Assembly (NCBI RefSeq): GCF_009757775.1
Contig: NZ_RHLK01000007.1
Span: 126,869-190,868, forward strand
Reading direction: 5' to 3'
Length of the DNA: 64,000 nucleotides
Source: Paenibacillus lutrae
GTDB taxonomy: Bacteria; Bacillota; Bacilli; Paenibacillales; NBRC-103111
Shown here: positions 36,881 through 45,882 of the stretch, piece after piece
Layout of the letters: each line of letters starts with the position of its first letter
Numbering within the stretch: the stretch's first letter is position 1
Notes under the pieces: generated by a model
Database searches by the model: none
Told to the model about the DNA's origin: nothing
What the model saw: only the letters and a program-made list of their open reading frames with translations
Translations under genes and position numbers: made by a program

Positions 36881-38326
36881 TCACTTTCTGGCCTGGCTCA
36901 CTTTCAACAGCTTGCCCTTAATGTTCGTATTCTTCATAACTTCCAGAACAAGCGGGCCTTTTCCGTTCAAAATATCTACGTACGAAACATTGTCTTGAAT
37001 GGTGATAATGCCGATATCCTCCGCACTCACGCCCTCTATCTTCGCAATGGTACCGACAAAATCGACTGCCCGGATTTTCTTTTTCTTGCCCCCATTGAAA
37101 TACAGCTTCATAATTTCTTTATTTAAATCTTCATTCTTCTCTTTTTTGAGACTGGCTCCCCTGCTCATTTTCTGCTGAAAAGCCTCTTCCTTAGATAGGA
37201 CTTCCTCCTGGGAAGGTGCCGGGATTACAGGAATAGGGAACCCGATATATGCTTCTATCTCCGCCAGGAATTTCCCTTCATGCGGAGTCACAAACGTAAT
37301 GGCCTTCCCCTCGCGTCCTGCCCGTCCCGTCCTCCCTGTGCGGTGCACATAGCTTTCTTTTTCCATAGGAAGATCATAGTTAACGACATGCGTGATATTC
37401 TCAATATCAATGCCTCTGGCTGCTACGTCCGTAGCCGCCAAGTACCGGAACTGTCCCCTGCGGAAGGCCTTCATGACTTCAAACCGTTCCTCCTGCTCCA
37501 TCCCTCCATGAATCTTATCGCAAGAATAACCGGCCTGGACCAATTTCCGGTGAACCTGGTCCACCCCTTCTTTGGTCCGGCAGAATAGGATACAGCTATC
37601 CGGGTTCTCCACAATGAGGACGTCTTGCAGCACCGCAAATTTATCCGCTTCTTTCACTTCAATAAGAGCGTGCTCGATCCGGTCCGTTGTAATCCCCGCT
37701 GCTTCGATCTCAATCGGCACCGGATTGTTCATATATTTCACACATAAGCTCTCCACATCCCGCGGCAAGGTCGCCGAGAACAGCATGGTCACCCGATCTT
37801 CCGGCAGCTCTTGTATAATCGCCTCTACCTGCTCGATGAACCCCATATTCAGCATTTCATCGGCCTCATCAATCACCAGGCAGTTCACGCGGTTCAAGGC
37901 GAGTGTCCCTCTTTGGATATGATCGAGCACACGCCCGGGAGTCCCTACGATGACGTGCGTCTTCTGCTTCAACTCCGCCGTCTGCTGGGCAAAAGGCTGC
38001 TTGCCGTACAAAGCGGCCGCTTTGATCCGCTTAAACCGCCCGATATTGGTAATATCTTCTTTCACTTGAACCGCCAGTTCTCTCGTCGGCGTTAAGATCA
38101 GGGCTTGAGGCTTGTTTTCATTCCAGTCGGCTAACTCGCACACGGGAATCCCGAAAGCAGCCGTCTTGCCGCTTCCCGTCTGTGATTTGACGACGAGATC
38201 CATTTTTTCCAGCGCAATCGGAATCACTTCGCTTTGAACAGCCGTCAGCGTCTCATAACCCAAACCGGCTAATGCTCTTACGATTTCCTCGCTTAACCCA
38301 TACTCATCCAAACGTGCTTCACTCAT
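36881..38326 (-). CDS. dbpA: DEAD-box ATP-dependent RNA helicase DbpA (YxiN type)
   Basis: This 481-residue protein has all the helicase motifs: Q motif region, SQTGSGKT (48-55), PTRELA, GTPGR, DEAD (153-156), [13 protein letters not shown] and HRTGRTGR. The C-terminal DbpA RNA-recognition domain (about 405-481: [37 protein letters not shown]) targets this family to hairpin 92 of 23S rRNA for ribosome assembly. The start is ATG at 38326. It is monocistronic, and a short fragment resembling its motif-I region lies at 47356-47404. Confidence 0.95.
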   Translation of the reverse strand: MSEARLDEYGLSEEIVRALAGLGYETLTAVQSEVIPIALEKMDLVVKSQTGSGKTAAFGIPVCELADWNENKPQALILTPTRELAVQVKEDITNIGRFKRIKAAALYGKQPFAQQTAELKQKTHVIVGTPGRVLDHIQRGTLALNRVNCLVIDEADEMLNMGFIEQVEAIIQELPEDRVTMLFSATLPRDVESLCVKYMNNPVPIEIEAAGITTDRIEHALIEVKEADKFAVLQDVLIVENPDSCILFCRTKEGVDQVHRKLVQAGYSCDKIHGGMEQEERFEVMKAFRRGQFRYLAATDVAARGIDIENITHVVNYDLPMEKESYVHRTGRTGRAGREGKAITFVTPHEGKFLAEIEAYIGFPIPVIPAPSQEEVLSKEEAFQQKMSRGASLKKEKNEDLNKEIMKLYFNGGKKKKIRAVDFVGTIAKIEGVSAEDIGIITIQDNVSYVDILNGKGPLVLEVMKNTNIKGKLLKVSQARK

Positions 38327-38489
38327 TCTATAACCTCTTCTGCTCTATATACTCTGATTAAGAACCAGGCTTTTGCCTCCATACATGCGCTCGCGTTGAA
38401 ACTGCCTGTAACTGGCGTACATCCCCCATTATACTCGAATTGAGGCGTTCGCTATACAGTTTGTACAGATCCCTCTCTATCTTCCTATC

Positions 38490-38521
38490 AAAAAAGCACC
38501 GGAGCCCGCTGGCCCCAGTGC
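38490..38521 (-). terminator. Terminator of the exopolysaccharide operon
   Basis: A GC-rich stem with GCAC/GTGC ends is followed on the minus strand by TTTTTT (38495-38490). It lies 45 bp past the stop of the last operon gene. Confidence 0.75.
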
Positions 38522-38566
38522 CTGATGGATCATTCACAATACTCGTTCAAGGCAGATAACTTCAGC

Positions 38567-39421
38567 CTACACATCGAATTCCAGCTGTTTTTGAGCCTGT
38601 ACGATGAAGTCGAGCGGAGACTCAATAATATCCTCCCGGTACTGGACGGCTCCCATTTTCAGACTCAAATCGACCTTATATTTACTGGCGAATTCCTGCC
38701 GGTTAAATTCCACAAGGCTGAGTTTGATCCGTTCCATCACAATCTTGGCTCCATCCTTGTCCGTAAACAGCAGCAGTCCCCATGTAGCCTCCTCTTTGTC
38801 GAGCAGATAGAGAGCGTCATTCGTTCGGATACTCGCTTGGCTGATCTGGGATACGTCATAGATCGCTTCCGCCAGCTGCTCGTCCCCGATCAGACGGCGG
38901 ATTTCATTCCAATACTTCACCTTAATAACCAAGAGAGTCAGGGGAATGTCATAGCGCGTTGAGATACCGGAGAATACGGCCGCGTCCTTGCGGAAAGCGA
39001 GGCTGTTCTTCAGGTCCGTTCTTTCATCCAAGGTAGCCAGTCTTGCCTTCTGCTTACGCAGCTCCTCGTTCTCATCCTGAAGCTGCCGCGCCGCTAGCGA
39101 GAACAGCCAGATGATAACGGTAAGCAGCGGAGTCATAATCAGCCAGAAGTACGTCTGCAGCCCAATCGTTTCACCCTGTGAAATCGTCTGGTACATAATG
39201 AAAAGGCCGTAGCCGAAAATGAACACAACATTCAAAAGCAGACCCGCCGTTACGGTGGTAAAATAAGTCACCACCGCGAAGAAAAAGGCCAGATTCAGAA
39301 AGATAAGGTTCTGCATCAATTTATTCGGATCGCCTGCCGTAAAGGCCACACACAGGTTACACAGGATAAGAAGCCCTAAGAAGGCGAGATCTGAGGTCAA
39401 ACTGCTGCGGTTATGCTTCAC
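38567..39421 (-). CDS. ydaK: Membrane protein with degenerate GGDEF domain and intact I-site (YdaK-like c-di-GMP receptor)
   Basis: This 284-residue protein has about four membrane spans (10-112), a short coiled coil and a GGDEF-like domain (about 130-280). The catalytic GGDEF is DKEEA (208-212), so cyclase activity is not expected. The inhibitory-site motif RxxD (RTND, 199-202) is kept exactly five residues before it, as in c-di-GMP-binding GGDEF proteins. B. subtilis YdaK and Listeria PssE have the same design and switch on exopolysaccharide synthesis when they bind c-di-GMP. The start is GTG at 39421 with AAAGGGG upstream, overlapping the BcsB-like gene by 11 bp, so translation is coupled. 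It is the last gene of the operon. Confidence 0.85.
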   Translation of the reverse strand: MKHNRSSLTSDLAFLGLLILCNLCVAFTAGDPNKLMQNLIFLNLAFFFAVVTYFTTVTAGLLLNVVFIFGYGLFIMYQTISQGETIGLQTYFWLIMTPLLTVIIWLFSLAARQLQDENEELRKQKARLATLDERTDLKNSLAFRKDAAVFSGISTRYDIPLTLLVIKVKYWNEIRRLIGDEQLAEAIYDVSQISQASIRTNDALYLLDKEEATWGLLLFTDKDGAKIVMERIKLSLVEFNRQEFASKYKVDLSLKMGAVQYREDIIESPLDFIVQAQKQLEFDV

Positions 39422-41516
39422 CTTCTCCACCCCTTTTCTTCCTGTGTTTGCGAACCAGCAGGACAAGCGATACTAAAGCAAGCCCCGCAACCAGAACGAG
39501 CGCGGTAAGAAAGCCCACGACGTCTCCGCGTTTTACGATATCTTCGAGCAGCGACGATTCTTCCGCCGCTGCTTCCTTTTTAAACCGGTGGGCATTCACG
39601 TTCCCGTCCTTGTCCGTTACGACCCCGTCCCCGTATACTTTCCAGATTGAATTCTCGGTTGCAATCAGTTTGGAAACGAGGTAATAATTCTCCGCCTGAG
39701 TACCCGTCACCGCCAGGAATCCGTTACCGGACTGGAAAGGCGACGGCAGGAGCTGCAAGGTTCCGATCCATTTGCCGTACTCGGAGTCAATACTCATTTT
39801 CTCATTGGACAGGAAGGTCGAACCTGCGGAGTCATACTTGAAATACAAGTTCTTGTTATTGTCGCGGATGAGCTTATTGTCCAGATAAGTGCCGACTGCA
39901 ATAATATTGCGCTCTTTAAGCTCATCGGCCCCTGCCGATTCCTTGTAGAACTTCACATCGCCCGTGTTCCCGCTCGTATACTTGCCTAACAGATTAAACA
40001 GGTTGGAGACGGTCCGATACGTATAATTATCGCGTTCCTGCGGAATAACCACCGCCACTTGATTAAACACGCCATCCCTCAAGAATGGATGCGGATAATT
40101 ATTGAACAGCAGATCGTTGCGGTCTTTGGTCTTAAAATCAATCAGGGTATCCTTCGTGATGAACGCCCACGGCATTTCGTCGCCATTGCGGGTACAAGCG
40201 GCATCCTCCAGCTCCAGATCGAATCCGACGGTAACGGAGAAATTCCCGTTCACAGCCAGATCAGCCGGAATGGCGAAGTGAGCCGTGTCCCCATTGGCCA
40301 GCTCTTTCGTCAGCTTCTTGCTGCCGATAGGCGTGTTGTTGATGGAAACCGTAACCAGAGAGCGGTTGAAATCCAGGTTCTGGGCATAGCGGAAATCCAG
40401 GCTGATTTGACCCGCATCCGCAATGGACCTGTTGGCAGGCAGAGTCACAAAATACGTCTGTTCCTGATGGCCCGGCCCTTTCAGCTCGTCCCCCTTCTCC
40501 GTGAAGTTAATGCGCGTGCTGACAGGCACAACCGGTGTCGTCACATCCGTGCTGTCATCCACTACCTTGATGTCGCTGCTCAACTGCCCCATCAGAGGCT
40601 GGTTCGCCACCAGGCGACCCGCCTTGGCAAGCAGCTCGGGATTCTGGGAGGTGATGACCAGAGTCGGCTGCGTCTCCTTGTTCACGAGCTGAATCAGCGC
40701 TTTCGTATTAAAGTCCTGCTTGCTCAGCAGGCCTTTGACTTCGGCCGGCAGCCGGTCATGCAGAGCGATAAGCACGACCGCTTCCCGATCCTTCAGATTG
40801 TCTGCCCGGTAAGGCAGAATCGGTATATCTTTGTCGTTCACGGAGTTGGATTTAGCGAAGCCGGAGAGAGCGTATACGGCGGCTTCAAGCTCAGCCGGCT
40901 CGCTTTTATCCGGAACCGCAATGAGACTGCGGCCTGCGCTCACCGTATCCAAGCCCGTGAACCTCTGGTTAAAATCCTGGATGGCTGCCTGCATGGCCTT
41001 CTGTGTATAGCGCACGTCGATTCCGGACGTCTTGTACAGCTGCAGCCATTGATCCGGCGTCTGATCGGAAGGGCAGACCAGATTATCCTCCGTCCGGATG
41101 TAGCCTTCCACCTTCAGCGTGTTCAGCCCTTGGGTGAGAAGCTCCTTGGGCACTGTAACCGCGAGGTTCTGCTTCTGAGCATTCGCCGCTGCGGGCCGGA
41201 AGGAGTGAAAAGGACTTCCGTTGACCGAGAGCGTAATGCTCGAATTCAGATCCTTCGCCAGAGGCGACATCTGATAATCCAGGCTCAGCTTCACCTCGGT
41301 GAGATCCCAGTAATCGAGAATTTGGAAATACATTTGCTTCGAACCCATGACACCGGATAAGGCCGTTCCGTTCTGGGCGAACGGGGTCTGATACAAGCGC
41401 GCTTCGTCTGCCGGGGCTGCGGCCGCACCTTGGCCGCTGCTCATGATGCAAAGGAATAGGAGTAAGAATAAAGTCCCTTTTCTCACTGTCGTCACCTGAT
41501 TTCTTCTCTGTTTCAT
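39411..41516 (-). CDS. ydaN: BcsB-like exopolysaccharide synthase partner (YdaN-like)
   Basis: This 701-residue exported protein has a signal peptide (FLLLFLCIMSSGQGAAAAPA) and two BcsB-type jelly-roll regions (SLDYQMSPLAKDLNSSITLS, VNGSPFHSFRP; RYAQNLDFNRSLVTVSINNT). One C-terminal span (VGFLTALVLVAGLALVSLVL) is followed by a basic tail. In cellulose-type synthases this protein anchors to the membrane and guides the nascent chain. The start at 41516 (ATG after GGGGGAT) is preferred over the ATG at 41534, which sits on the ribosome site. It lies between the GT2 synthase and the YdaK-like receptor. Confidence 0.88.
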   Translation of the reverse strand: MKQRRNQVTTVRKGTLFLLLFLCIMSSGQGAAAAPADEARLYQTPFAQNGTALSGVMGSKQMYFQILDYWDLTEVKLSLDYQMSPLAKDLNSSITLSVNGSPFHSFRPAAANAQKQNLAVTVPKELLTQGLNTLKVEGYIRTEDNLVCPSDQTPDQWLQLYKTSGIDVRYTQKAMQAAIQDFNQRFTGLDTVSAGRSLIAVPDKSEPAELEAAVYALSGFAKSNSVNDKDIPILPYRADNLKDREAVVLIALHDRLPAEVKGLLSKQDFNTKALIQLVNKETQPTLVITSQNPELLAKAGRLVANQPLMGQLSSDIKVVDDSTDVTTPVVPVSTRINFTEKGDELKGPGHQEQTYFVTLPANRSIADAGQISLDFRYAQNLDFNRSLVTVSINNTPIGSKKLTKELANGDTAHFAIPADLAVNGNFSVTVGFDLELEDAACTRNGDEMPWAFITKDTLIDFKTKDRNDLLFNNYPHPFLRDGVFNQVAVVIPQERDNYTYRTVSNLFNLLGKYTSGNTGDVKFYKESAGADELKERNIIAVGTYLDNKLIRDNNKNLYFKYDSAGSTFLSNEKMSIDSEYGKWIGTLQLLPSPFQSGNGFLAVTGTQAENYYLVSKLIATENSIWKVYGDGVVTDKDGNVNAHRFKKEAAAEESSLLEDIVKRGDVVGFLTALVLVAGLALVSLVLLVRKHRKKRGGEGEA

Positions 41517-41533
41517 TTCGTTTATATCCCCCA

Positions 41534-42784
41534 TTAGTAACGCTCTGTTTTATACCATTTGACTTCCCTGGAGAAAATCAAATCCTTGAAATAGTTGTAC
41601 AGCCCGTAAGCGGCAACGACCATCCACATCTGACAGTAGGATACATACATGAGGAGGATGATCCACAGATTGGACAGATTCATTTCCCCTTTTTCCGTCG
41701 TTAATGTGACATAGGTGCCCACTACGAAGAGCGTAATGGCAAGCAGCCACAAGAACGTACTGAACCCGGCAATCGTAGTATGTACGTAGCCCAGCGCATT
41801 AAGAATAAGCAGGATGTCGGATGTAATCAGCGAGGTCAGAAGCAGGAAATAAATCGATAAAAAATAAAGAATATCAAACCGGATTCTCTTCGCTGATGGG
41901 TGGAACAGCAAACGTGCGTTCTTTACGATCACGTAGATGTTACCCTTGGCCCAGCGGGTCCGCTGTTTGAACCAGACCTTGACCGTTTGCGGCTCCTGCT
42001 CCCAGGTCACCGCCTGCGGCTGGAATTTAATCCGGTAACCCATCATATAAATGCGGAAGCTGATTTCCGTATCCTCCGCAATCGCCTTCACATCCCAGCC
42101 CCCGATGCTCTCGACAATGTGCCGCCGCATAATAAAATTCGTACCCGGGATGGTACACAGCTTGAATAGCTTCCAGCGCCCGGCTTGGGCCATCCATTGA
42201 AACGATAACGTCTCGATATTGATAAAACGCGTCAGCAGATTCACATCCCGGTTACGGGTGCGGAATTTGCCGATGACCGCTCCAAGCGAGTCGTCGTTGG
42301 TAATCTCGCCGACGAGATACCGCAGCGCCTTTCTTTCCGGGGTATTGTCCGCGTCATAAATTGCGATGAGTTCGCCTTTACTCTGCGCGAACCCCAGATT
42401 CAAAGCATTGGACTTCCCTTTGCCGCCCGTTACAGAGTCCGTGTTAATGATCATCAGGTTGCGGCCGGGATTCTTCCTCTGAAGATTTCCGAGCAGCTCC
42501 GCGCTATTGTCCGAAGAATTATCATTGATGACAATAATCTCATACCGGTCATGCGGATAATCAAAGTCGAGGAGAGCCTCCACCGTCTGGGTGATTACCT
42601 TCCCTTCGTTGTGGGCAGGTACCATGATGGTGACGAAGGGCTCTTCTCCCTTGATCTCCGGGATCGCTTCTTTCTCACACTGGATGTAATAGAAGTATCC
42701 GGCAATAATCAGGACTACATTCACTAGCAGAAGGGACCAGATGCACAAAACCGCTATGACCATGAAATAATCTGCGAGTGTCAT
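41534..42784 (-). CDS. ydaM: Processive family-2 glycosyltransferase (YdaM-like)
   Basis: This 416-residue protein has one N-terminal span (about 7-32) and a GT2 catalytic domain with VPAHNEG, DNSSDNS, the metal-binding DAD (144-146), the catalytic-base ED (237-238) and the processive motif QRTRW (274-278). Several C-terminal spans follow. This is the design of cellulose/poly-GlcNAc-type synthases that make and export a polymer. There is no PilZ domain, so control by c-di-GMP would come through the YdaK-like protein. AAGGAG precedes the ATG at 42784. The sugar used cannot be read from the sequence. Confidence 0.92.
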   Translation of the reverse strand: MTLADYFMVIAVLCIWSLLLVNVVLIIAGYFYYIQCEKEAIPEIKGEEPFVTIMVPAHNEGKVITQTVEALLDFDYPHDRYEIIVINDNSSDNSAELLGNLQRKNPGRNLMIINTDSVTGGKGKSNALNLGFAQSKGELIAIYDADNTPERKALRYLVGEITNDDSLGAVIGKFRTRNRDVNLLTRFINIETLSFQWMAQAGRWKLFKLCTIPGTNFIMRRHIVESIGGWDVKAIAEDTEISFRIYMMGYRIKFQPQAVTWEQEPQTVKVWFKQRTRWAKGNIYVIVKNARLLFHPSAKRIRFDILYFLSIYFLLLTSLITSDILLILNALGYVHTTIAGFSTFLWLLAITLFVVGTYVTLTTEKGEMNLSNLWIILLMYVSYCQMWMVVAAYGLYNYFKDLIFSREVKWYKTERY

Positions 42785-42798
42785 GTTATTCTCCTTAC

Positions 42799-44340
42799 TT
42801 ACTTCAAATATTTTCTCTTGTATAAGCGATAACCGGCAATCAAGAAGCCGCCGAAAATGATGAGAGACACGATAATAAGGGCAATAAAGATTTTGTTCTG
42901 AATATTAAAAGCATCCGTCAGACTCTGCTCCGCCCGCTTCTCATATTCGTACTTGTCACTAACACTTTGAGGCGTATAGTTCAAGTTCAACCGGTTGCCG
43001 TTAATGGTAATGACCCCGTTCCTGGAGGCAATCTTAAATTCATCTGTCGTGACCTGGTGCTCCCCGCTCTTGTAATCGGCAAAAGGAATCCGCGAATCTT
43101 TGAGGAGCAGAACGGCCTCCCGGAGCTCTTCCTTATTCTCAAAAAAATTGTAGGTGACGGCAGTATCCATCGGGAATACGGGAAGGGCATTCTCCGGCCT
43201 GTCCAGCTGCTGCAGCTGCTCCATCTTAATACTGTACAAAGAAGAAGAAAACGACTTGGATGTATCCGTCCGCTCGGTATACAGAGGCTTCTCATCCGGA
43301 AACAGCACGGCCGAATTGAAGTAGCTCAATCCTGCAATGGTGTACTCATTGTCATAGGACCAGTACAGCTCCGCACCGATTCCAAGCGGCGCCAGACCGT
43401 TCTGCGCCAATACGGCGATAAACCCCGCCATCTTGACGTCCAGCATCGGGCCCTGCCCGTACACGACAGGTGCGTTCACGAGAATGGTCCCGTTCTTGGA
43501 CTGGACATATTTCAGCGCTTCCAAGTACCTCTTCATCGCCGGGAAGTCCGTATTGGAGAAAACGGGGCGGACACTGACCGCGAAAGGAATTCCCGCCTCA
43601 TAGAAGCGGTCGGCCGTCTCTTCCAGAAGCTCCAGGTCAGAGAACGGATACACTTCTTTGAAGACCAGGAACGTTTGAGCGGGCGTCTCAATTCCGAGCC
43701 ACTTTTTCAAGACAGAAGCCATGGCCAGTTCGCTCAGATTCCCCTGTTCAAAATAAGGCACATACGCATACGGCCCGTTCTGCGTACTGAAGGGCGTCTG
43801 GCGTTTGCTGCTCATGGATGTAATCGTACCGGCGGCATTTTCTCCGGCTGTTTCCTCCAGCGAAATGAAGTCCTGCACCTGAATGCCGGTCTGGGAGTAT
43901 GGCGGCATACTCAGTTGAATGGTTTCCTGCCGCCTGGTCTCCGTAACAAGATTCAGCTTCTCCTGAATCCGCAGCGGCAGATTAGCCCCGACATGCAGAT
44001 AATCAGCAGCGTAGGCCGCCATGTCTCGCACGTAATCTTCATTGCGCGGCTTCAGGTCGGAGGCATTCATGACCGTAATGACTTTGGTGTAGGCACTCAG
44101 GGTGCCGGGTTTGTACTGATCTATACTCAAGGTCCGGACCTGAACCCGGTAAGAAGCCAGCAAGCGCTGAAGGATCGTTACATTCCCTTCCCGGGGTGTC
44201 CCTTTGGCCAAGCTGTCGTATAGAAGAAGAACCTGAGCCGGCTTCTGCTCTCCCGCAGCCTGCACCGGGGAAGCCGGAAGCAGCAGCACACACGCCAAGG
44301 TGACCAGCAATCCGATTCTAAACGCTTTTAGTTTCAACAA
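42799..44340 (-). CDS. ydaL: DUF2334 polysaccharide deacetylase-like protein (YdaL-like)
   Basis: This 513-residue exported protein has a signal peptide (LLVTLACVLLLPASPVQA). The DUF2334 domain, a distant polysaccharide-deacetylase fold, has LVFKEVYPFSDLELLEETAD, FYEAGIPFAVSVRPVF and GAELYWSYDNEYTIAGLSYF. A C-terminal membrane span (IFIALIIVSLIIFGGFLIAG) ends in RKYLK. It could modify the polymer outside the cell. The start is TTG at 44340 (or the next TTG, 44337) with GAGGGTG upstream, inside the 3' end of the preceding gene. It lies 14 bp before the GT2 gene. Confidence 0.85.
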   Translation of the reverse strand: MLKLKAFRIGLLVTLACVLLLPASPVQAAGEQKPAQVLLLYDSLAKGTPREGNVTILQRLLASYRVQVRTLSIDQYKPGTLSAYTKVITVMNASDLKPRNEDYVRDMAAYAADYLHVGANLPLRIQEKLNLVTETRRQETIQLSMPPYSQTGIQVQDFISLEETAGENAAGTITSMSSKRQTPFSTQNGPYAYVPYFEQGNLSELAMASVLKKWLGIETPAQTFLVFKEVYPFSDLELLEETADRFYEAGIPFAVSVRPVFSNTDFPAMKRYLEALKYVQSKNGTILVNAPVVYGQGPMLDVKMAGFIAVLAQNGLAPLGIGAELYWSYDNEYTIAGLSYFNSAVLFPDEKPLYTERTDTSKSFSSSLYSIKMEQLQQLDRPENALPVFPMDTAVTYNFFENKEELREAVLLLKDSRIPFADYKSGEHQVTTDEFKIASRNGVITINGNRLNLNYTPQSVSDKYEYEKRAEQSLTDAFNIQNKIFIALIIVSLIIFGGFLIAGYRLYKRKYLK

Positions 44341-45877
44341 GCGGTCTCACACCCTCTTTGACTTCTGGTCCGTTATCGTCTGTCTCGCCGCCGGTATCAT
44401 GATGACGCATTAAACGGCGGCTGATGATATCCGATAGAGTCAAGAACGTCACGATATCGAAAGCTACCGTAAACAAGAATTCGTGTTTAGCCAGATCCGC
44501 ATCCCCCGCGCCTATAATCGAGACAAGGATACCCGACAGCCCGCACAAGATCATCGTTAGAATAAGAATCATCCTTTGCGCCAGCCTGAAATTCCTCGAT
44601 TTAACGGCTTCAATAAACGAAGGCATGTACAGTCCGACTACTAGAGCAATCCAGATGATGATGAATCCGTAAGTTTTGGGAGACAGAGCTTTCTTAATCA
44701 GGCTGTAAGCCGAGAAGAAGCTGGTATGTTCACCAAAAGCTTTGCCCGCTGAAGCTTCATAGTTGCCCATAGCGGGCGGCCGGATCGTAAAAGCGTCCTT
44801 AGCGGCCACATTCAGCATAGAGCTGAGCTTGTCCGGGTGTGTCACGTAGTACTTTAAGATCGGGACAAATCCATACTGGCTGTAAAAATGCTTCTCCAGC
44901 AAAGGCGAATCCACATCGACGGTCGTATAGCGTTCGTAATAAATATTGCCTTTGAGAATCGCGAACTGCTCATTAATTCCGAAAGTCTTTAGTGTTTCTT
45001 CGGGGTTAGGGGACTGCATAAGGACCCCCCGCGTCATCGCATGATACTGGTTGATATTCACAAACTCTTTGGAAATCAGGGCATAGGTAGCTACGCCTGA
45101 CAGGAATAATACAGCCAGCGACCCTACAGTCAGCACCCGGAAGATGCGGTCTCTCCGGATCCAGAGCAGCGACACCGCCATTACCGCTACAATCAACCCG
45201 ACGGGAGCGTTCTGCTGTTTGGACGTGGTCAGAAGCAGCGAACTGATTATAAACACCGCCAGCAGCACATAATCGTTGTACCGTTTGCGGTAAATCAGGA
45301 GCCAGGACGCAAAAACAAACAGCATCATAATAAACACAATGCTCTCGCCATAAAAAGAATTAAAGTAAGCGGTGTAGCCGGTATCACCGAACATGAAAAC
45401 GGCCAGCAGCGCGATGATATATCCCCGCTTCCGGGGGATCTTCCAAGTCAGGCTTTCCACGACCAGATAAACCGCAGCAGCGTATAGCAAGGTGAAGATA
45501 ATGCCCTGAAACCGAATATCGAACACAGCCGAGTCAAACAACAGCTGATTCAACAACATAGCCGCTTTGATAAACAAAGTCTGAGATGAAATAACCATCG
45601 AGCCGTTCTCATTAAAATATTGAAAGATGCCGTACTGCCTCACAAAATGCCCAAAGTGATGACTGTCATAGTCCGGCAGATTAAAATAAAGCCCGGCGCT
45701 GTATATGCTGCGGAAGTAATCTCCATTATCCGCCATGCCGATATACGGAGGCGTGAATAAGGCGAAACCGGTGATCAGCAGAACGCCGATCACCGCCAGC
45801 AGCGCCGGTGAAACATACCGGTGCAACAGCAGCCATCCCTTCACCAGCTTCTGTTGTACCGACCGGTTGTCTGTCAT
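44318..45877 (-). CDS. Polytopic membrane protein in the exopolysaccharide operon, function unknown
   Basis: This 519-residue protein has about ten to twelve membrane spans. Near the first span, YIGMADNGDYFRSIYSAGLY forms an extracytoplasmic loop with acidic residues, as in GT-C glycosyltransferases and polymerases. Later loops hold NSFYGESIVFIM and a larger outside region (about 275-360). B. subtilis ydaJKLMN has no such member. It may add side sugars or polymerise; no known family is assigned. The start at 45877 follows AAGGTGA; a GTG at 45886, overlapping the upstream stop, is an alternative. It overlaps the next gene by 23 bp. Confidence 0.7.
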   Translation of the reverse strand: MTDNRSVQQKLVKGWLLLHRYVSPALLAVIGVLLITGFALFTPPYIGMADNGDYFRSIYSAGLYFNLPDYDSHHFGHFVRQYGIFQYFNENGSMVISSQTLFIKAAMLLNQLLFDSAVFDIRFQGIIFTLLYAAAVYLVVESLTWKIPRKRGYIIALLAVFMFGDTGYTAYFNSFYGESIVFIMMLFVFASWLLIYRKRYNDYVLLAVFIISSLLLTTSKQQNAPVGLIVAVMAVSLLWIRRDRIFRVLTVGSLAVLFLSGVATYALISKEFVNINQYHAMTRGVLMQSPNPEETLKTFGINEQFAILKGNIYYERYTTVDVDSPLLEKHFYSQYGFVPILKYYVTHPDKLSSMLNVAAKDAFTIRPPAMGNYEASAGKAFGEHTSFFSAYSLIKKALSPKTYGFIIIWIALVVGLYMPSFIEAVKSRNFRLAQRMILILTMILCGLSGILVSIIGAGDADLAKHEFLFTVAFDIVTFLTLSDIISRRLMRHHDTGGETDDNGPEVKEGVRPLVETKSV

Positions 45878-45882
45878 CCCGT

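Noticed and set aside
36881-38326. dbpA as an accessory or recently acquired helicase
   Set aside because: It is full length with all motifs, has no mobile-element signs nearby, and is a normal core gene in this group.
40059-41360. A 433-codon plus-strand open frame opposite the BcsB-like gene
   Set aside because: It is a shadow of a well-supported gene with a signal peptide and jelly-roll motifs; no ribosome site or known domain is present. The 418-codon frame at 42967-44223 is rejected for the same reason.
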